Source of the DNA: Pseudonocardia alaniniphila
GTDB lineage: Bacteria > Actinomycetota > Actinomycetes > Mycobacteriales > Pseudonocardiaceae
NCBI RefSeq assembly: GCF_022524485.1
Contig: NZ_JAKXMK010000022.1
Span: 1 to 64,000, forward strand
DNA length: 64,000 nucleotides
Direction of reading: 5' to 3'
Part shown: in pieces, positions 17,356 through 25,805 of the stretch
Layout of the letters: each line of letters starts with the position of its first letter
Position numbering within the stretch: the first letter of the stretch is position 1
Notes under the pieces: model-generated
Told to the model about the DNA's origin: nothing
Seen by the model: the letters and a program-made list of their open reading frames with translations, nothing else
Databases searched by the model: none
Program-made: the position numbers and the translations under genes

Positions 17356-19643
17356 GCACCACGATCGCGGGTCCTCCAACGGTCCCGCCCCCCACCGGCC
17401 CGCCTCCCAGCGCACCCGCACGGCCGCCCGCCGCACGCGGCGCCGGGCTGCCGTGGGTCGCCACGATCGCATCCGGGCTGGCCGTGCTGCTCGCGGCCGG
17501 CCCCGTCACGGCCATCGTGCAGGGCGGCGCCTGGTTCGGCCACGCCCTCGCCGCGGTCGCCGTCGTCGTCGTCCTCGGGCTTCTGCTGCACCGGCTCGGC
17601 GCCGTCGTCGTCGCGGCCGGCCAGGCCGTCGGGGTGCTGGTGCTGCTCACGGTGCAGTTCGCCGACGACGGGCTGCTCGGGGTGCTGCCCGGTCCCGGGG
17701 CGCTGCAGGAGTTCGGGGCCCTTCTCGCCGGAGCCGGTCAGCAGATCGACACGGGAATCGCGCCCGTGACGAGCACCCCGCAGATCCTCTTCCTCGTGAC
17801 GGCCGCCTTCGGCCTGCTGGCGATCGGTGTCCACCTCGCGGCGGTGAGCGCAACCGCGCCCGCCGCGGCCGGCGTGCCGCTGCTCGCCGTGTTCGCCGTA
17901 CCGGCGGCGCTGGCCGACACCCTCCTGCCGTGGTGGGCGATGGCCGCCGCCGCTGCCGGGTTCGGGCTGCTCCTCGTGGCCCAGACGGGATTCCGGGGCC
18001 GGCTGCCGGGCGCCGTCGCGCTGGTCGCGGTCGCGGTGGTGCTGGCGGTCGGCGTCGGGACGGCGACGAGCTTCGTCGGCACAGCGGGCCGGTTCGACAG
18101 CGGCACCGGTGCGGGCGGATCGGGTGGCTCCATCGGCCTGAGCCCCTTCACCGCGCTGCGCGGGCAACTCGACCAGCGTGACCCCGTCGATCTCTTCCGG
18201 GTTCGCGGCCTCACCCGCCCCACCTACCTGCGGGCACTGACCTTGCGCCAGTACGTGCCGGACGCCGGCTGGCAGGCCACCCGGCCCGCTCCCGGCGTCG
18301 GGCTGCCCGGCCCGATCCAACCCCAGCCGACCGGCTCCGGCGAGGTCGCCGACGTGGAGGTCGAGAACCTCGCCTTCCGCGACTACTGGCTTCCGCTCTA
18401 CGGCGACCCGATCGACGTCGGCGGGTTGCCCGAGGGGCCGTGGCTCTACGACCGGAGCAGCGGCACCGGCTACACCGGCCGGCCACGGCAGGAGGACGGG
18501 TGGCGCGAGCAGGCGTTCCTGCCGGTGCCTACGGTCTCCCAGCTCCGTCAGGCGACCGGGGACTCCGGGATCGGGCCGGAGTACCTCGACGTCACGGGCG
18601 TCGACCCGCGCGTCACCGAGATCGCCCAGCAGGTCGTGGCGGGACGCTCCAACAACTTCGACCGCGCGATGGCACTGCAGGAGTACTTCACCGGGCCCGA
18701 CAGCCAGTTCACCTACAGCCTCCAGACGGCCCCGGGCTCCGGCGACGACGCGCTGGTCGAGTTCCTCACCGTCGGCAAGGCGGGGTACTGCGAGCAGTTC
18801 GCGTCCGCCATGGCGGTCATGCTGCGCTCCGTCGGCGTCCCGTCGCGGGTGGCGGTCGGGTTCACGGCAGGCGCCGACAACGGCCAGTACCGCACGATCA
18901 GCACCTCCGACGCGCACGCCTGGGTCGAGGCCTGGTTCCCCGGCATCGGCTGGACGACGTTCGACCCCACCCCCCTGACCGACGGCCGCACCATCGCACC
19001 GCCGTACGTCCAGGAGGCCCAGGGCAACCCGCCCGACCCGGAGAACGCCCCGGCCGACACCGATCTCAGCCCCGGGAACAACGCGGAGCAGCAGCCCCTG
19101 CCGGCCCCTGCCGAGACCGAGCAGGCCCCGTCGGTCGCACTCGCCCCACCGCCGGCCGCCGAGGGGAGTGTGCCGCTCTGGCCGCTCTTCGTGCTGGTCC
19201 TGCTGGTTGCCGGCGCATTCGTCCCGGTCGGGCTGCGGGTGCTCGCACGGCGCCGGCGCCTCGCTGCGGCAAGCGCGGGTGGCCCGGACGCCACAGGGGC
19301 GGCCTGGGCGGAGCTGCTCGCGGAGTCGATCGACCGCGGCGTCGACCACCCACAGAGCGACACGGTGCGGGGCGCGGCCCGCCGCATCGTTCGGGAGCAC
19401 CGGCTCGACGACGACGCACAACAGGCGCTGCGGCAGGTGGTCACCGCGGTGGAGGCGAGCTGGTACGGCGACGTCCACCCCGCCCCCGGCGATCTGGACG
19501 AGCCGGTGGATGCCGTGCGGGCCGGAATCGCCGCCGGGGGCTCGCTGTCGCTGCGCGGCCGGCTGCTTCCGAGGTCCGTGCTGCAGCGGACCCCGACCGC
19601 GAAGCCCGCGGCGGAACGCGAGAAGGCAACCTCCGACACCTGA
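17352..19643 (+). CDS. TgpA-like transglutaminase-domain membrane protein
   Basis: 763 residues beginning at GTG in a GTGA overlap. After a proline-rich start there are about six to seven membrane helices (to about residue 240). An extracellular papain-like transglutaminase core follows with Cys in GKAGYCEQFASAMAVMLRS, His in DAHAWVEAWF and Asp in FDPTP. One more helix and a cytoplasmic DUF4129-like tail end the protein. The family resembles Pseudomonas TgpA; a role in cell-envelope maintenance is an inference. Confidence 0.9.
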   Translation: MSTTIAGPPTVPPPTGPPPSAPARPPAARGAGLPWVATIASGLAVLLAAGPVTAIVQGGAWFGHALAAVAVVVVLGLLLHRLGAVVVAAGQAVGVLVLLTVQFADDGLLGVLPGPGALQEFGALLAGAGQQIDTGIAPVTSTPQILFLVTAAFGLLAIGVHLAAVSATAPAAAGVPLLAVFAVPAALADTLLPWWAMAAAAAGFGLLLVAQTGFRGRLPGAVALVAVAVVLAVGVGTATSFVGTAGRFDSGTGAGGSGGSIGLSPFTALRGQLDQRDPVDLFRVRGLTRPTYLRALTLRQYVPDAGWQATRPAPGVGLPGPIQPQPTGSGEVADVEVENLAFRDYWLPLYGDPIDVGGLPEGPWLYDRSSGTGYTGRPRQEDGWREQAFLPVPTVSQLRQATGDSGIGPEYLDVTGVDPRVTEIAQQVVAGRSNNFDRAMALQEYFTGPDSQFTYSLQTAPGSGDDALVEFLTVGKAGYCEQFASAMAVMLRSVGVPSRVAVGFTAGADNGQYRTISTSDAHAWVEAWFPGIGWTTFDPTPLTDGRTIAPPYVQEAQGNPPDPENAPADTDLSPGNNAEQQPLPAPAETEQAPSVALAPPPAAEGSVPLWPLFVLVLLVAGAFVPVGLRVLARRRRLAAASAGGPDATGAAWAELLAESIDRGVDHPQSDTVRGAARRIVREHRLDDDAQQALRQVVTAVEASWYGDVHPAPGDLDEPVDAVRAGIAAGGSLSLRGRLLPRSVLQRTPTAKPAAEREKATSDT

Positions 19644-19920
19644 GCAACACCCACCGTTCCCGCTCGAACGGCCCACCCGCGCGGACCTTCCGATCGAGAG
19701 TGCCGCTCGTCCACCGGCCGGCCACCGCCCGGCGCCGAAGCCCCGCCCGCACGCCCCGCCCGTCCCGGCCTTCCGGACGAACGGGCCGCTCGCCCAGTGG
19801 CCCACAGCCTCGGTCCCCGGAACGCCCACCATGCCGCGCACCAGCAGCACGCTCTCCCAGACCTATCGGGCGGAAGAACGGCTCGCCCATCGACCTGGGC
19901 GCGGGGCCGCTCGAAAAGCG

Positions 19921-19978
19921 AGCGCCCGGTTCGTTGGGCGCGCCGCTGTTCGACGACGCGCCCGACGGACCGGGCGCT
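19921..19978. terminator. 22-bp bidirectional terminator hairpin
   Basis: Positions 19921-19942 pair with 19957-19978: 20 Watson-Crick pairs and two positions forming G-U in one transcript direction, around a 14-nt loop. In the minus direction it is followed by CTTTTC. It lies between the convergent transglutaminase and DUF3040 genes and can serve both. The stretch 19644-19920 before it holds no gene I can support, only repeated short GCCGCTCG-like phrases. Confidence 0.8.
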
Positions 19979-20031
19979 GGCTCAGACTCGTGCGGAACCC
20001 GTCCCGTCCAGGGACCGGTTCCGAGTTCCTG

Positions 20032-20415
20032 CTACTCCTGCTCGAACCGGCGGCGGAAGCGCTCTTCCATGCGGCCGGTGAAGCGGTTCTTGTCGGGCTC
20101 GGCTTCCTTGGCCTGACCGGGCTGGCCGCCCGACCCGACCGAGGTGACCGCGAGCACGGCACCGCCGAGCATCACGAGGAAGCCGACCACGCTCAGCACC
20201 GGGAAGCTGGAAGCCAGCCAGAGTGCAGGTACGGCGACGCCAACGACGAGCAGCACCAAGCCGAGGACGAACAACCCGACGCCCTGCAGGCGACGGCGGC
20301 GCGTGGGCTTGCGCAGGCGGCCACCACGAACGGTGGATGCGAACTTCGGGTCCTCGGCGTAGAGAGCGCGCTCGATCTGTTCGAGCAAGCGCTGCTCGTG
20401 CTCGGAGAGGGGCAC
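20032..20415 (-). CDS. DUF3040 domain-containing membrane protein
   Basis: 127-residue small membrane protein. GTG at 20415 is preceded by GGAGGTGA, and the resulting start PLSEHEQRLLEQIERALYAEDP is the family's hallmark (quoted in part). Two adjacent membrane helices occupy about residues 45-90, and a charged C-terminal tail follows. An ATG eight codons upstream lacks such a ribosome site. The family is widespread in actinobacteria, with no established function. Corresponds in position to Rv2169c. Confidence 0.88.
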   Translation of the reverse strand: MPLSEHEQRLLEQIERALYAEDPKFASTVRGGRLRKPTRRRRLQGVGLFVLGLVLLVVGVAVPALWLASSFPVLSVVGFLVMLGGAVLAVTSVGSGGQPGQAKEAEPDKNRFTGRMEERFRRRFEQE

Positions 20416-20805
20416 GGCTTCACCTCCGGCACTGGTCATCCTGTCGGGTCATCTTCCATGGTGCCGGAACGACGCGACGAGCGCCCGGGGCTGGGCGTCT
20501 ACGCGAAAGGATACGAGCCTCACGGCCTGCCGACTAGCCGGACTCGTCAAGCGGAAGGGTCGATCTTCGACCCGGTCGGGTCGCAGACAGTATGAGCAGC
20601 ACGATTGGGGCTCCAGGATCCCCCGCTCGCGGCTTGCGACGACCGGTCTTGGTGATCCACATGCCGCCGCAAGGCCGCGGGACCTGTCGGACACACCCCG
20701 GGTGCGCCGTCAATCACACCCAGTTGGCCCCACGCCACCAGGAGAGTGAATCGGACGAAGCGGGCCGCGACACGCCGTGAACCGCCGAATCTCGGCGCCG
20801 AGCGG
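20416..20805. other. Intergenic region, no gene recognised
   Basis: About 390 bp between DUF3040 and the methyltransferase. Short frames exist on both strands but none has codon bias, ribosome site and a recognisable product together. The DUF3040 promoter should lie at its left end; AGGATA (TATCCT on the minus strand, 20508-20513) is a weak -10 candidate. Confidence 0.5.
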
Positions 20806-21573
20806 TCAGGCGGATCGGCGGGCCAGCGCGTGCAGGCGGCTCGCGATCTCCACCAGCGGGGACGCGGTGGCGGCGAGGTCCTCCAGCTCGGTGACCGCTC
20901 GGGCGGCCGCGGGGCTGCCGTCGCGGACCGCGCCCGGAATCCACCCGTCGAGCACTCCGTCACCCTGCAGCATCTCGACCCGCAACGCGCCGCCCTCCTC
21001 CAGCAAGCCGCGCAGCGTCGCCGCGTCGAGCCGTCGGCGAAGCGCGTCGTCCGCCCCGAACCGGCCGTCCGGATCGGTGAGCACGGCTCGCGCCTCGGCG
21101 AGCCGGCCGCTGAGGGTGCGCGCGAGGACCGCCGCGTACCGGCCGACGACGAGCACCGACACCGCACCACCCGGCGCGGTGGCCGCGGCCAACGCCGACA
21201 CGGCCGCGGCCGCGTCGTCCACGACCTCGAGCAGGCCGTGACCGAGCACCAGGTCGGCGCCGCCCGGCGGGACGACCTCGGCGAGAGCGTCGACATCACC
21301 CTGCACAGGCGTGATCAGATGGTGAACCCCGGCTTCGCGCGCCCGCCGTTGCAGGGCCGCGAGCGCGTTGGGGCTGTTGTCGACCACCGTGACCGCGCAT
21401 CCGGAACGCGCCAGCGGCACCGCCCAGGCTCCGCTGCCGCCGCCCACGTCGAGTACCCGGGGCGGACGGCCCGGCGTTGCGGCACGCACCCTGGCCATCT
21501 CGGCGACCAGCGCCCGGTGCACCGAGCCCTCGCCCACCGCACCGGCCGTCTCTGTCGTCGCACCGCTCAGCAT
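20806..21573 (-). CDS. Class I SAM-dependent methyltransferase
   Basis: 255 residues with the Rossmann SAM-binding motif VLDVGGGSGAWAVPLA, acidic VTVVDNS after strand 2 and a catalytic-loop-like GADLVLGHGLLEVVDD. Substrate is unknown; the arrangement resembles ubiquinone/menaquinone or SmtA-like methyltransferases. ATG at 21573 is used. The apparent transcript start is only 11 bases upstream and opens a five-codon frame (V-R-L-R-C-stop) that overlaps the ATG. Divergent from the ParA-like gene. Confidence 0.85.
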   Translation of the reverse strand: MLSGATTETAGAVGEGSVHRALVAEMARVRAATPGRPPRVLDVGGGSGAWAVPLARSGCAVTVVDNSPNALAALQRRAREAGVHHLITPVQGDVDALAEVVPPGGADLVLGHGLLEVVDDAAAAVSALAAATAPGGAVSVLVVGRYAAVLARTLSGRLAEARAVLTDPDGRFGADDALRRRLDAATLRGLLEEGGALRVEMLQGDGVLDGWIPGAVRDGSPAAARAVTELEDLAATASPLVEIASRLHALARRSA

Positions 21574-21581
21574 CGGAGCCT

Positions 21582-21620
21582 CACAACGGCAGACTAGTGC
21601 GATCCCGGGCAGGGTAGGTT
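21582..21620. promoter_or_regulatory. Divergent leaderless-type promoters (methyltransferase / ParA-like)
   Basis: Minus strand: TAGTCT (21596-21591), six bases, then a GTG at 21584 that opens a mini-ORF before the methyltransferase. Plus strand: TAGGTT (21615-21620), seven bases, then the GTG of the ParA-like gene at 21628. Both match the TANNNT -10 plus short spacing seen at many genes in this window. Confidence 0.6.
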
Positions 21621-21627
21621 GATCGCC

Positions 21628-22515
21628 GTGCAGGTCGTCGCCACGTTGAGCCTCAAGGGTGGAGTGGGGAAGACCACCGTCGTGCTCGGGCTCGCCGGAG
21701 CGGCCTTGCACCACGGGGTACGCACGTTGGTGGTGGACCTCGATCCGCAAGCCAACTCCACGATCGCGCTGGACGTGGGCTCCACCACGGCCACGGTGGC
21801 CGACGTGCTCGACGATCCGAGCCCGTCGGTGGTGCGCCGCGCGATCGCGCCGAGCGGCTGGGGCACCGGCCTCGACGTGCTGGTGGGCGCTGAGCAGGCC
21901 GAGCGCCACAACCACCCCGATCCGGGCCCGAAGCAGCTCATCCGGTTGGCCAGAGCGCTGGAGCGGCTCCACGACGTCGACCTGTTCGGCGGTCCGTCCC
22001 CCAACGGGGAGGCAGCCTCGGACAACGGCTCCGACGAGGGGTACAACGCCGAGCCCTACCGCCTGGTGATCATCGACTGCCCGCCCTCGCTCGGGCAGCT
22101 CACCCGCAGCGCCCTCGCCGCGGCCCACCGCGCGGTGCTCGTGACCGACCCGACGATCTTCGCGGTGTCCGGCGTGCAGCGCGCCTTCGACGCGATCCAG
22201 ACCGAGCGGCAGCGCGGCAACCCCGACCTCCAGCCGCTCGGCGTGCTCATCAACCGGGTGCGCCCGCGCAACACGGAGCACGACTTCCGGATCAACGAGC
22301 TGCGCGAGCTCTTCGGCCCGCTTGTGTTCACCGGAGTGCTGCCGGACCGCTCGGCGATCCAGCAGGCGCAAGGCGCCTGCATGCCGATCCAGCGGTGGGA
22401 CACGCCGGGGGCACGCGAGGCCGCCGCCGTGTTCACGCTCCTCCTGGGCCGGGTGCTGCGCAGCGAGCGCGCCCGGCGCACGGTGGCGACGACGGCCCCG
22501 CACGGCGCGGGCTGA
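21628..22515 (+). CDS. ParA/Soj-like ATPase
   Basis: 295-residue cytoplasmic ATPase with the deviant Walker A motif LKGGVGKTTV at residues 8-17, Walker A' VVDLDPQANST and Walker B VIIDCPPSLG. It resembles ParA/MinD proteins, but no parB or parS-like repeat is adjacent, so it is probably an orphan ParA-like protein rather than a partition system. GTG at 21628 is preferred to TTG at 21619 because TAGGTT sits seven bases ahead of it. Confidence 0.87.
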   Translation: MQVVATLSLKGGVGKTTVVLGLAGAALHHGVRTLVVDLDPQANSTIALDVGSTTATVADVLDDPSPSVVRRAIAPSGWGTGLDVLVGAEQAERHNHPDPGPKQLIRLARALERLHDVDLFGGPSPNGEAASDNGSDEGYNAEPYRLVIIDCPPSLGQLTRSALAAAHRAVLVTDPTIFAVSGVQRAFDAIQTERQRGNPDLQPLGVLINRVRPRNTEHDFRINELRELFGPLVFTGVLPDRSAIQQAQGACMPIQRWDTPGAREAAAVFTLLLGRVLRSERARRTVATTAPHGAG

Positions 22516-22557
22516 CGCAGCACCACCCGGGAGAACGACCCCGCCCGAGGAGAGCGA

Positions 22558-23004
22558 TCAGCGCAGCGGCACCGACCTGCTGACGATGCCGACGAACTGC
22601 TCGGCCTGCCGCAACAGGTCGTCGGCATCACGGCGCCCCACGAGCCGCGCGATGCCGGCCTCGGCAGCCGCCCGGGTGTCGGAGCACGCGGCGAAGAACG
22701 CCGCCCACTCCGCCAGCTCCGGCGCGACCTCGGCGAGCAACTGCCAGACGTTGCGCGTGGATCCGCGGCGCGGCGCCGGACGGGCGTGCACCGCGAGCAC
22801 GGCGGCCGCGGCCCGGAGCGCCGCGAGATAGGCCGCGGGATAGCGGAGCAGCGGCTCCTCCGTGCGGTGGGCCTCGGCGAGCCCGTCGGTCGCCTGGCGG
22901 AGCAGCCCCAGCGCCGCGCGCGAGGTGGGCGCCGGGAGCGGCGGCCCGGCGGAGGCCCGCTGCGGCCCCCGCGGGTGTGGCACCCGTGCGGTGGTGATGG
23001 TCAT
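22558..23004 (-). CDS. SAV_6107-type HEPN domain protein
   Basis: 148 residues, helical, resembling the SAV_6107 HEPN family. ATG at 23004 follows GGGGAGGCGACG. I do not see a canonical R-x4-6-H nuclease motif, so RNase activity cannot be asserted. It is downstream of the DUF6504 gene (38 bp gap) on the same strand, behind a LexA box, so it is probably DNA-damage regulated. No known direct role. Confidence 0.75.
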   Translation of the reverse strand: MTITTARVPHPRGPQRASAGPPLPAPTSRAALGLLRQATDGLAEAHRTEEPLLRYPAAYLAALRAAAAVLAVHARPAPRRGSTRNVWQLLAEVAPELAEWAAFFAACSDTRAAAEAGIARLVGRRDADDLLRQAEQFVGIVSRSVPLR

Positions 23005-23042
23005 CGTCGCCTCCCCGAGCCTTGTCGTTCCGTGAGTCCTGG

Positions 23043-23360
23043 TCATTCCGTCACCCGCACCAGATCCCAGACGCCGGGCCCGGCGCGCATCCGCAGCACG
23101 AACTCGCGCGCCGGTGCCTCCGGCTCTGCCGCCGACCGCGCCTCCACACGCCAGCAGCGCAGCCGATCGCCGCCGACGGGCATCGGCGACGGGAACGGCC
23201 ACGGAGACTCCTCGATCCAGCGCTCGTGGACGTCGGTGACCAGGTAGCGCGTGCCCCGCCGGACGGGACGGCGCTCGAATTCGACCGGCTCGCCGTCCTG
23301 CCACCGCACCTGGATCGGCGTCGGCCGGCGCGACCCGAACACCCGACCGAAAGCACTCAT
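23043..23360 (-). CDS. DUF6504 family protein
   Basis: 105 residues starting MSAFGRVFGSRRPTPIQV. The family sequence (WQDGEPVEFERRPVRRG, HERWIEESPWPF, and a RRxWRVEA strand) is clear, with no catalytic motif. ATG has GGGAGGAGCG upstream. I recall DUF6504 near Y-family polymerase (ImuB-like) genes in other actinomycetes; no such gene is here. A LexA box lies 85 bp upstream and, with the HEPN gene, it forms a likely SOS-controlled pair. Confidence 0.78.
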   Translation of the reverse strand: MSAFGRVFGSRRPTPIQVRWQDGEPVEFERRPVRRGTRYLVTDVHERWIEESPWPFPSPMPVGGDRLRCWRVEARSAAEPEAPAREFVLRMRAGPGVWDLVRVTE

Positions 23361-23444
23361 CCGACTACGCTCCTCCCGCCCAGCAGCGGCACCGGGCTGC
23401 CGGTGGCGGGACGCTTCCCCCGCCCCACCACCGACGCCGGAGGA

Positions 23445-23498
23445 TCGAACACATGTTCGATCCATCTCCAGTAGAGCGCTCTTGACCTCCCCCGTCAA
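23445..23498 (-). promoter_or_regulatory. LexA (SOS) box and promoter of the DUF6504-HEPN operon
   Basis: TCGAACACATGTTCGA at 23445-23460 fits exactly the actinobacterial LexA consensus TCGAAC-N4-GTTCGA, with arms extended to 8 bp. On the minus strand TTGACG (23498-23493), 17 bases, TCTACT (23475-23470) form a promoter that puts the box just downstream of the expected start point. The GNAT gene starts 92 bp away in the other direction and could share the control. Confidence 0.8.
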
Positions 23499-23551
23499 GT
23501 CGCTGGTCCACCGGAGCGGCGTGGGCGCGGTCCCCATGGTGTGATGGACGG

Positions 23552-24127
23552 GTGACAAGGGCTCCGGCACATCAGCTGATTCAGCTCGGTCCGGATGATC
23601 TCGCCGACCGACTCGCCGAAGCACTGCACGTGTACGTGACCGCGATGGGCTACCCCCACAGCACCGCACGGCACCGGCGCACGCTCTGGCTCGATCACTC
23701 CCGCAGGCCCGGCTGGCGCGCGGTGGGGTGGTTCGACTCCACCGGGGCACTGCTCGGCATCGCCTACGGCTACACCGGGGGCCCGGGGCAGTGGTGGTTC
23801 GAAGAGGTCCGCCGCGGGGTGTCCGCGCAAGGTCCCGAGGCCCACATCTGGCTGCGCGACTACTTCGAGCTGACCGAGCTCCACGTCCACCCGGACGCCC
23901 AGGGCCACGGGCTCGGCGAGCGCCTGCTGCGGGCCCTCCTCACCCTCACCGACCGGCCGCGGGTGCTGCTCTCCACGCCCGAGTACGGCACCGAGCCGCC
24001 CGGCCGGGCGTGGCGCCTCTACCGGCGCACCGGCTTCCGCGACGTGCTGCGCAACCATCGCTTCACCGGCGACTCCCGCCCGTTCGCGGTGCTCGGCCGC
24101 GAACTCCCCTTGTCCCCGGCCAGGTAG
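23552..24127 (+). CDS. GNAT family N-acetyltransferase
   Basis: 191 residues with the GNAT acetyl-CoA motif LHVHPDAQGHGLGERLLRAL near the middle and the YRRTGF motif in the final part. GTG start. Substrate unknown. It sits immediately before lppM, as the acetyltransferase Rv2170 does in M. tuberculosis; Rv2170 has been linked with lysine/isocitrate lyase acetylation, but transfer of that role here is only inference. Confidence 0.87.
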   Translation: MTRAPAHQLIQLGPDDLADRLAEALHVYVTAMGYPHSTARHRRTLWLDHSRRPGWRAVGWFDSTGALLGIAYGYTGGPGQWWFEEVRRGVSAQGPEAHIWLRDYFELTELHVHPDAQGHGLGERLLRALLTLTDRPRVLLSTPEYGTEPPGRAWRLYRRTGFRDVLRNHRFTGDSRPFAVLGRELPLSPAR

Positions 24128-24171
24128 CAGGAGCGACGGGGCCGCCGGTTGTGGCACACCGGGGTGGCACG

Positions 24172-24855
24172 ATGTCCGCCGTGCCGACGTCGACCGCTGC
24201 CCGCCGCCGCGTCCTGCCGTTGCTGCTGCTCGCCCTGCTGGTGGCCACCAGCCTGCTGAGCGGCTGCGCGCGGGTCCGTGCGGCGCTCGCCGTGCAGCCC
24301 GACGACACCGTCACCGGCGAGATCCTCATCGCCACCCCCGAGAAGAGCGCCGACGACCCCGGGCCCACGATCACGATCCCGTCCGAGCTGGAGTCCGACG
24401 TCGACGTGTCGCCATACCGTCAGGACGGCTACGCCGGGTCGGTGCTCCGGTTCTCCGGGCTCACCTTCGCCCAGGTCGCGAGCCTCACGCAGGTGGCCGG
24501 CCCCGCGGGCAACGCGGTGAAGTTCGACATGCGCCGGGTGGGCAGCCGGGTGCTGCTGGGCGGCGCCGTCGATCTCACCACCGTGCCGGTCGACCGGGCC
24601 GACTTCCAGCTGAAGATCGGATTCCCCGGCCAGGTCATCGACACCAACGGCGACACCGACGACAGCACCGTGAGCTGGACGTTCGTGCCGGGCGAGGTCG
24701 GCGACACCAACGCGGTGGTCGCGTTCGCCGACCCCAACGCGCCCTCGGCGGTCAACTGGACGATCGGGCTGGGCGCCATGGTGGCGCTGGCCGGTGCGGC
24801 GGTGGTGGTGCTCGCCCGCCGCACCCGCAACCCCCCGGTCACCCCGGGGCGGTGA
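24172..24855 (+). CDS. lppM: LppM-like lipoprotein
   Basis: 227 residues with a type II signal peptide: basic RRR, hydrophobic stretch and lipobox LSGC with Cys32. The extracytoplasmic domain matches LppM in architecture, and one C-terminal helix (about 195-217) ends in a basic tail. In mycobacteria LppM binds phosphoinositides and affects intracellular trafficking of the pathogen; here only the fold and location can be asserted. The last 17 bp overlap the convergent metF gene. Confidence 0.87.
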   Translation: MSAVPTSTAARRRVLPLLLLALLVATSLLSGCARVRAALAVQPDDTVTGEILIATPEKSADDPGPTITIPSELESDVDVSPYRQDGYAGSVLRFSGLTFAQVASLTQVAGPAGNAVKFDMRRVGSRVLLGGAVDLTTVPVDRADFQLKIGFPGQVIDTNGDTDDSTVSWTFVPGEVGDTNAVVAFADPNAPSAVNWTIGLGAMVALAGAAVVVLARRTRNPPVTPGR

Positions 24856-25738
24856 CGGCGGGCCGCTGGGCCGCCAGCCCGAGCCGCCGCACCAGCTCCA
24901 CCGTGGCGGTCGACCTGTTCAGCGTGTAGAAGTGCAGGCCCCGCACCCCCTCGTCGAGGAGGCGTGCACACATCTCCGACGTGACGTCCATGCCGGCGGC
25001 CCGGAAGGCCGCGGGGTCGTCGGAGTAGCGCTCCAGGCGCTTGGTCAGCGCCGGTGGCACCGGCGCACCGGAGAGCTCCGGCCCGCGCCGCAGGGTGCGC
25101 ACGGTGGTGAGCGGCATGATGCCGGGCAGCAGCGGGGCGTCACAGCCGGCACCGGCGAGCCGGTCGCGCAGCCGCAGGAACCCTTCCGGCTCCAGGAACA
25201 GCTGACTGATCGCGAAGTCGGCGCCCGCCCGGATCTTCGCCAGCAGCCGCGTGAGGTCCGACTCGAGGTCGGGCGAGCGCGGGTGGCCGTAGGGGAACGC
25301 CGCGACGCCCACGCAGAAGTCGCCGAGGCGGCGCACCAGCGTGACCAGCTCGTCGGCGTAGGTCAGGCCCTCGGGATGGGCCACCCACTCCCCGAGCGGG
25401 TCGCCGGGAGGGTCGCCGCGCACCGCGAGAATGTTCGAGATGCCGGCCGCGGCATAGGCCCCGATCACCTGCCGCAGCTCGCTCACCGAGTGCGACACCG
25501 CGGTCAGGTGGGCCATCGGGACGAGCGTGGTGTCGGTGGCGATGCGGGCCGTGGTCCGGATCGTCCTGTCCCGGCTGGAGCCCCCAGCGCCGTACGTGAC
25601 GGAGACGAAGGCGGGGTCGAGCGGCTCGAGCCTGCGGACGGCGCGCCACAGGTCTGCCTCACCGGCCTCGTCCTTCGGCGGGAAGAACTCCACCGAGAAG
25701 ACGGGACGGTCGCCGCTGATCCTTTGGGTGACCTTCAC
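24839..25738 (-). CDS. metF: 5,10-methylenetetrahydrofolate reductase MetF
   Basis: FAD enzyme reducing methylene-THF to methyl-THF for methionine synthesis. The 299-residue protein has the N-terminal FSVEFFPPK motif and catalytic-region VSVTYGAGGSSRDRT, then HLTAVSHS, ILAVRGDPPGD and SQLFLE. GTG at 25738 is six bases after TAGGCT, suggesting a leaderless mRNA. No SAM or folate riboswitch was seen. Syntenic with Rv2172c. Confidence 0.95.
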   Translation of the reverse strand: MKVTQRISGDRPVFSVEFFPPKDEAGEADLWRAVRRLEPLDPAFVSVTYGAGGSSRDRTIRTTARIATDTTLVPMAHLTAVSHSVSELRQVIGAYAAAGISNILAVRGDPPGDPLGEWVAHPEGLTYADELVTLVRRLGDFCVGVAAFPYGHPRSPDLESDLTRLLAKIRAGADFAISQLFLEPEGFLRLRDRLAGAGCDAPLLPGIMPLTTVRTLRRGPELSGAPVPPALTKRLERYSDDPAAFRAAGMDVTSEMCARLLDEGVRGLHFYTLNRSTATVELVRRLGLAAQRPAVTAPG

Positions 25739-25744
25739 AGGTTC

Positions 25745-25799
25745 AGCCTACGGCCGGCGGTGTCGCCGGCGCGCCGCACCGTGCCGACGCCGTTACGCT
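25745..25799. promoter_or_regulatory. Divergent leaderless promoters metF / idsA uORF
   Basis: Minus-strand TAGGCT (25750-25745), six bases, then the metF GTG. Plus-strand TACGCT (25794-25799), six bases, then GTG at 25806 opening a 25-codon frame that feeds the GGPP synthase. The identical geometry in both directions supports both calls. Confidence 0.65.
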
Positions 25800-25805
25800 C
25801 CATTC

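Noticed and set aside
16740..19850. Very long minus-strand frame (over 1000 codons) opposite the DUF58 and transglutaminase genes
   Set aside because: GC-rich codon bias creates stop-free antisense frames. The translation is Arg/Gly/Pro-rich with no domain, and the plus strand has clear families. The same applies to long frames opposite other genes.
20592..20780. 62-codon plus-strand frame in the DUF3040-methyltransferase gap
   Set aside because: No ribosome site, codon bias or conserved motif. Treated as noncoding.
21628..22515. Chromosome-partition ParA of a parAB locus
   Set aside because: No parB gene and no parS-like sequence nearby, so only a ParA-like ATPase is claimed.
23481..23499. 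CTTGAC/GTCAAG inverted repeat as a second operator near the LexA box
   Set aside because: One arm is already explained as the TTGACG promoter element, and six-base arms are weak evidence.
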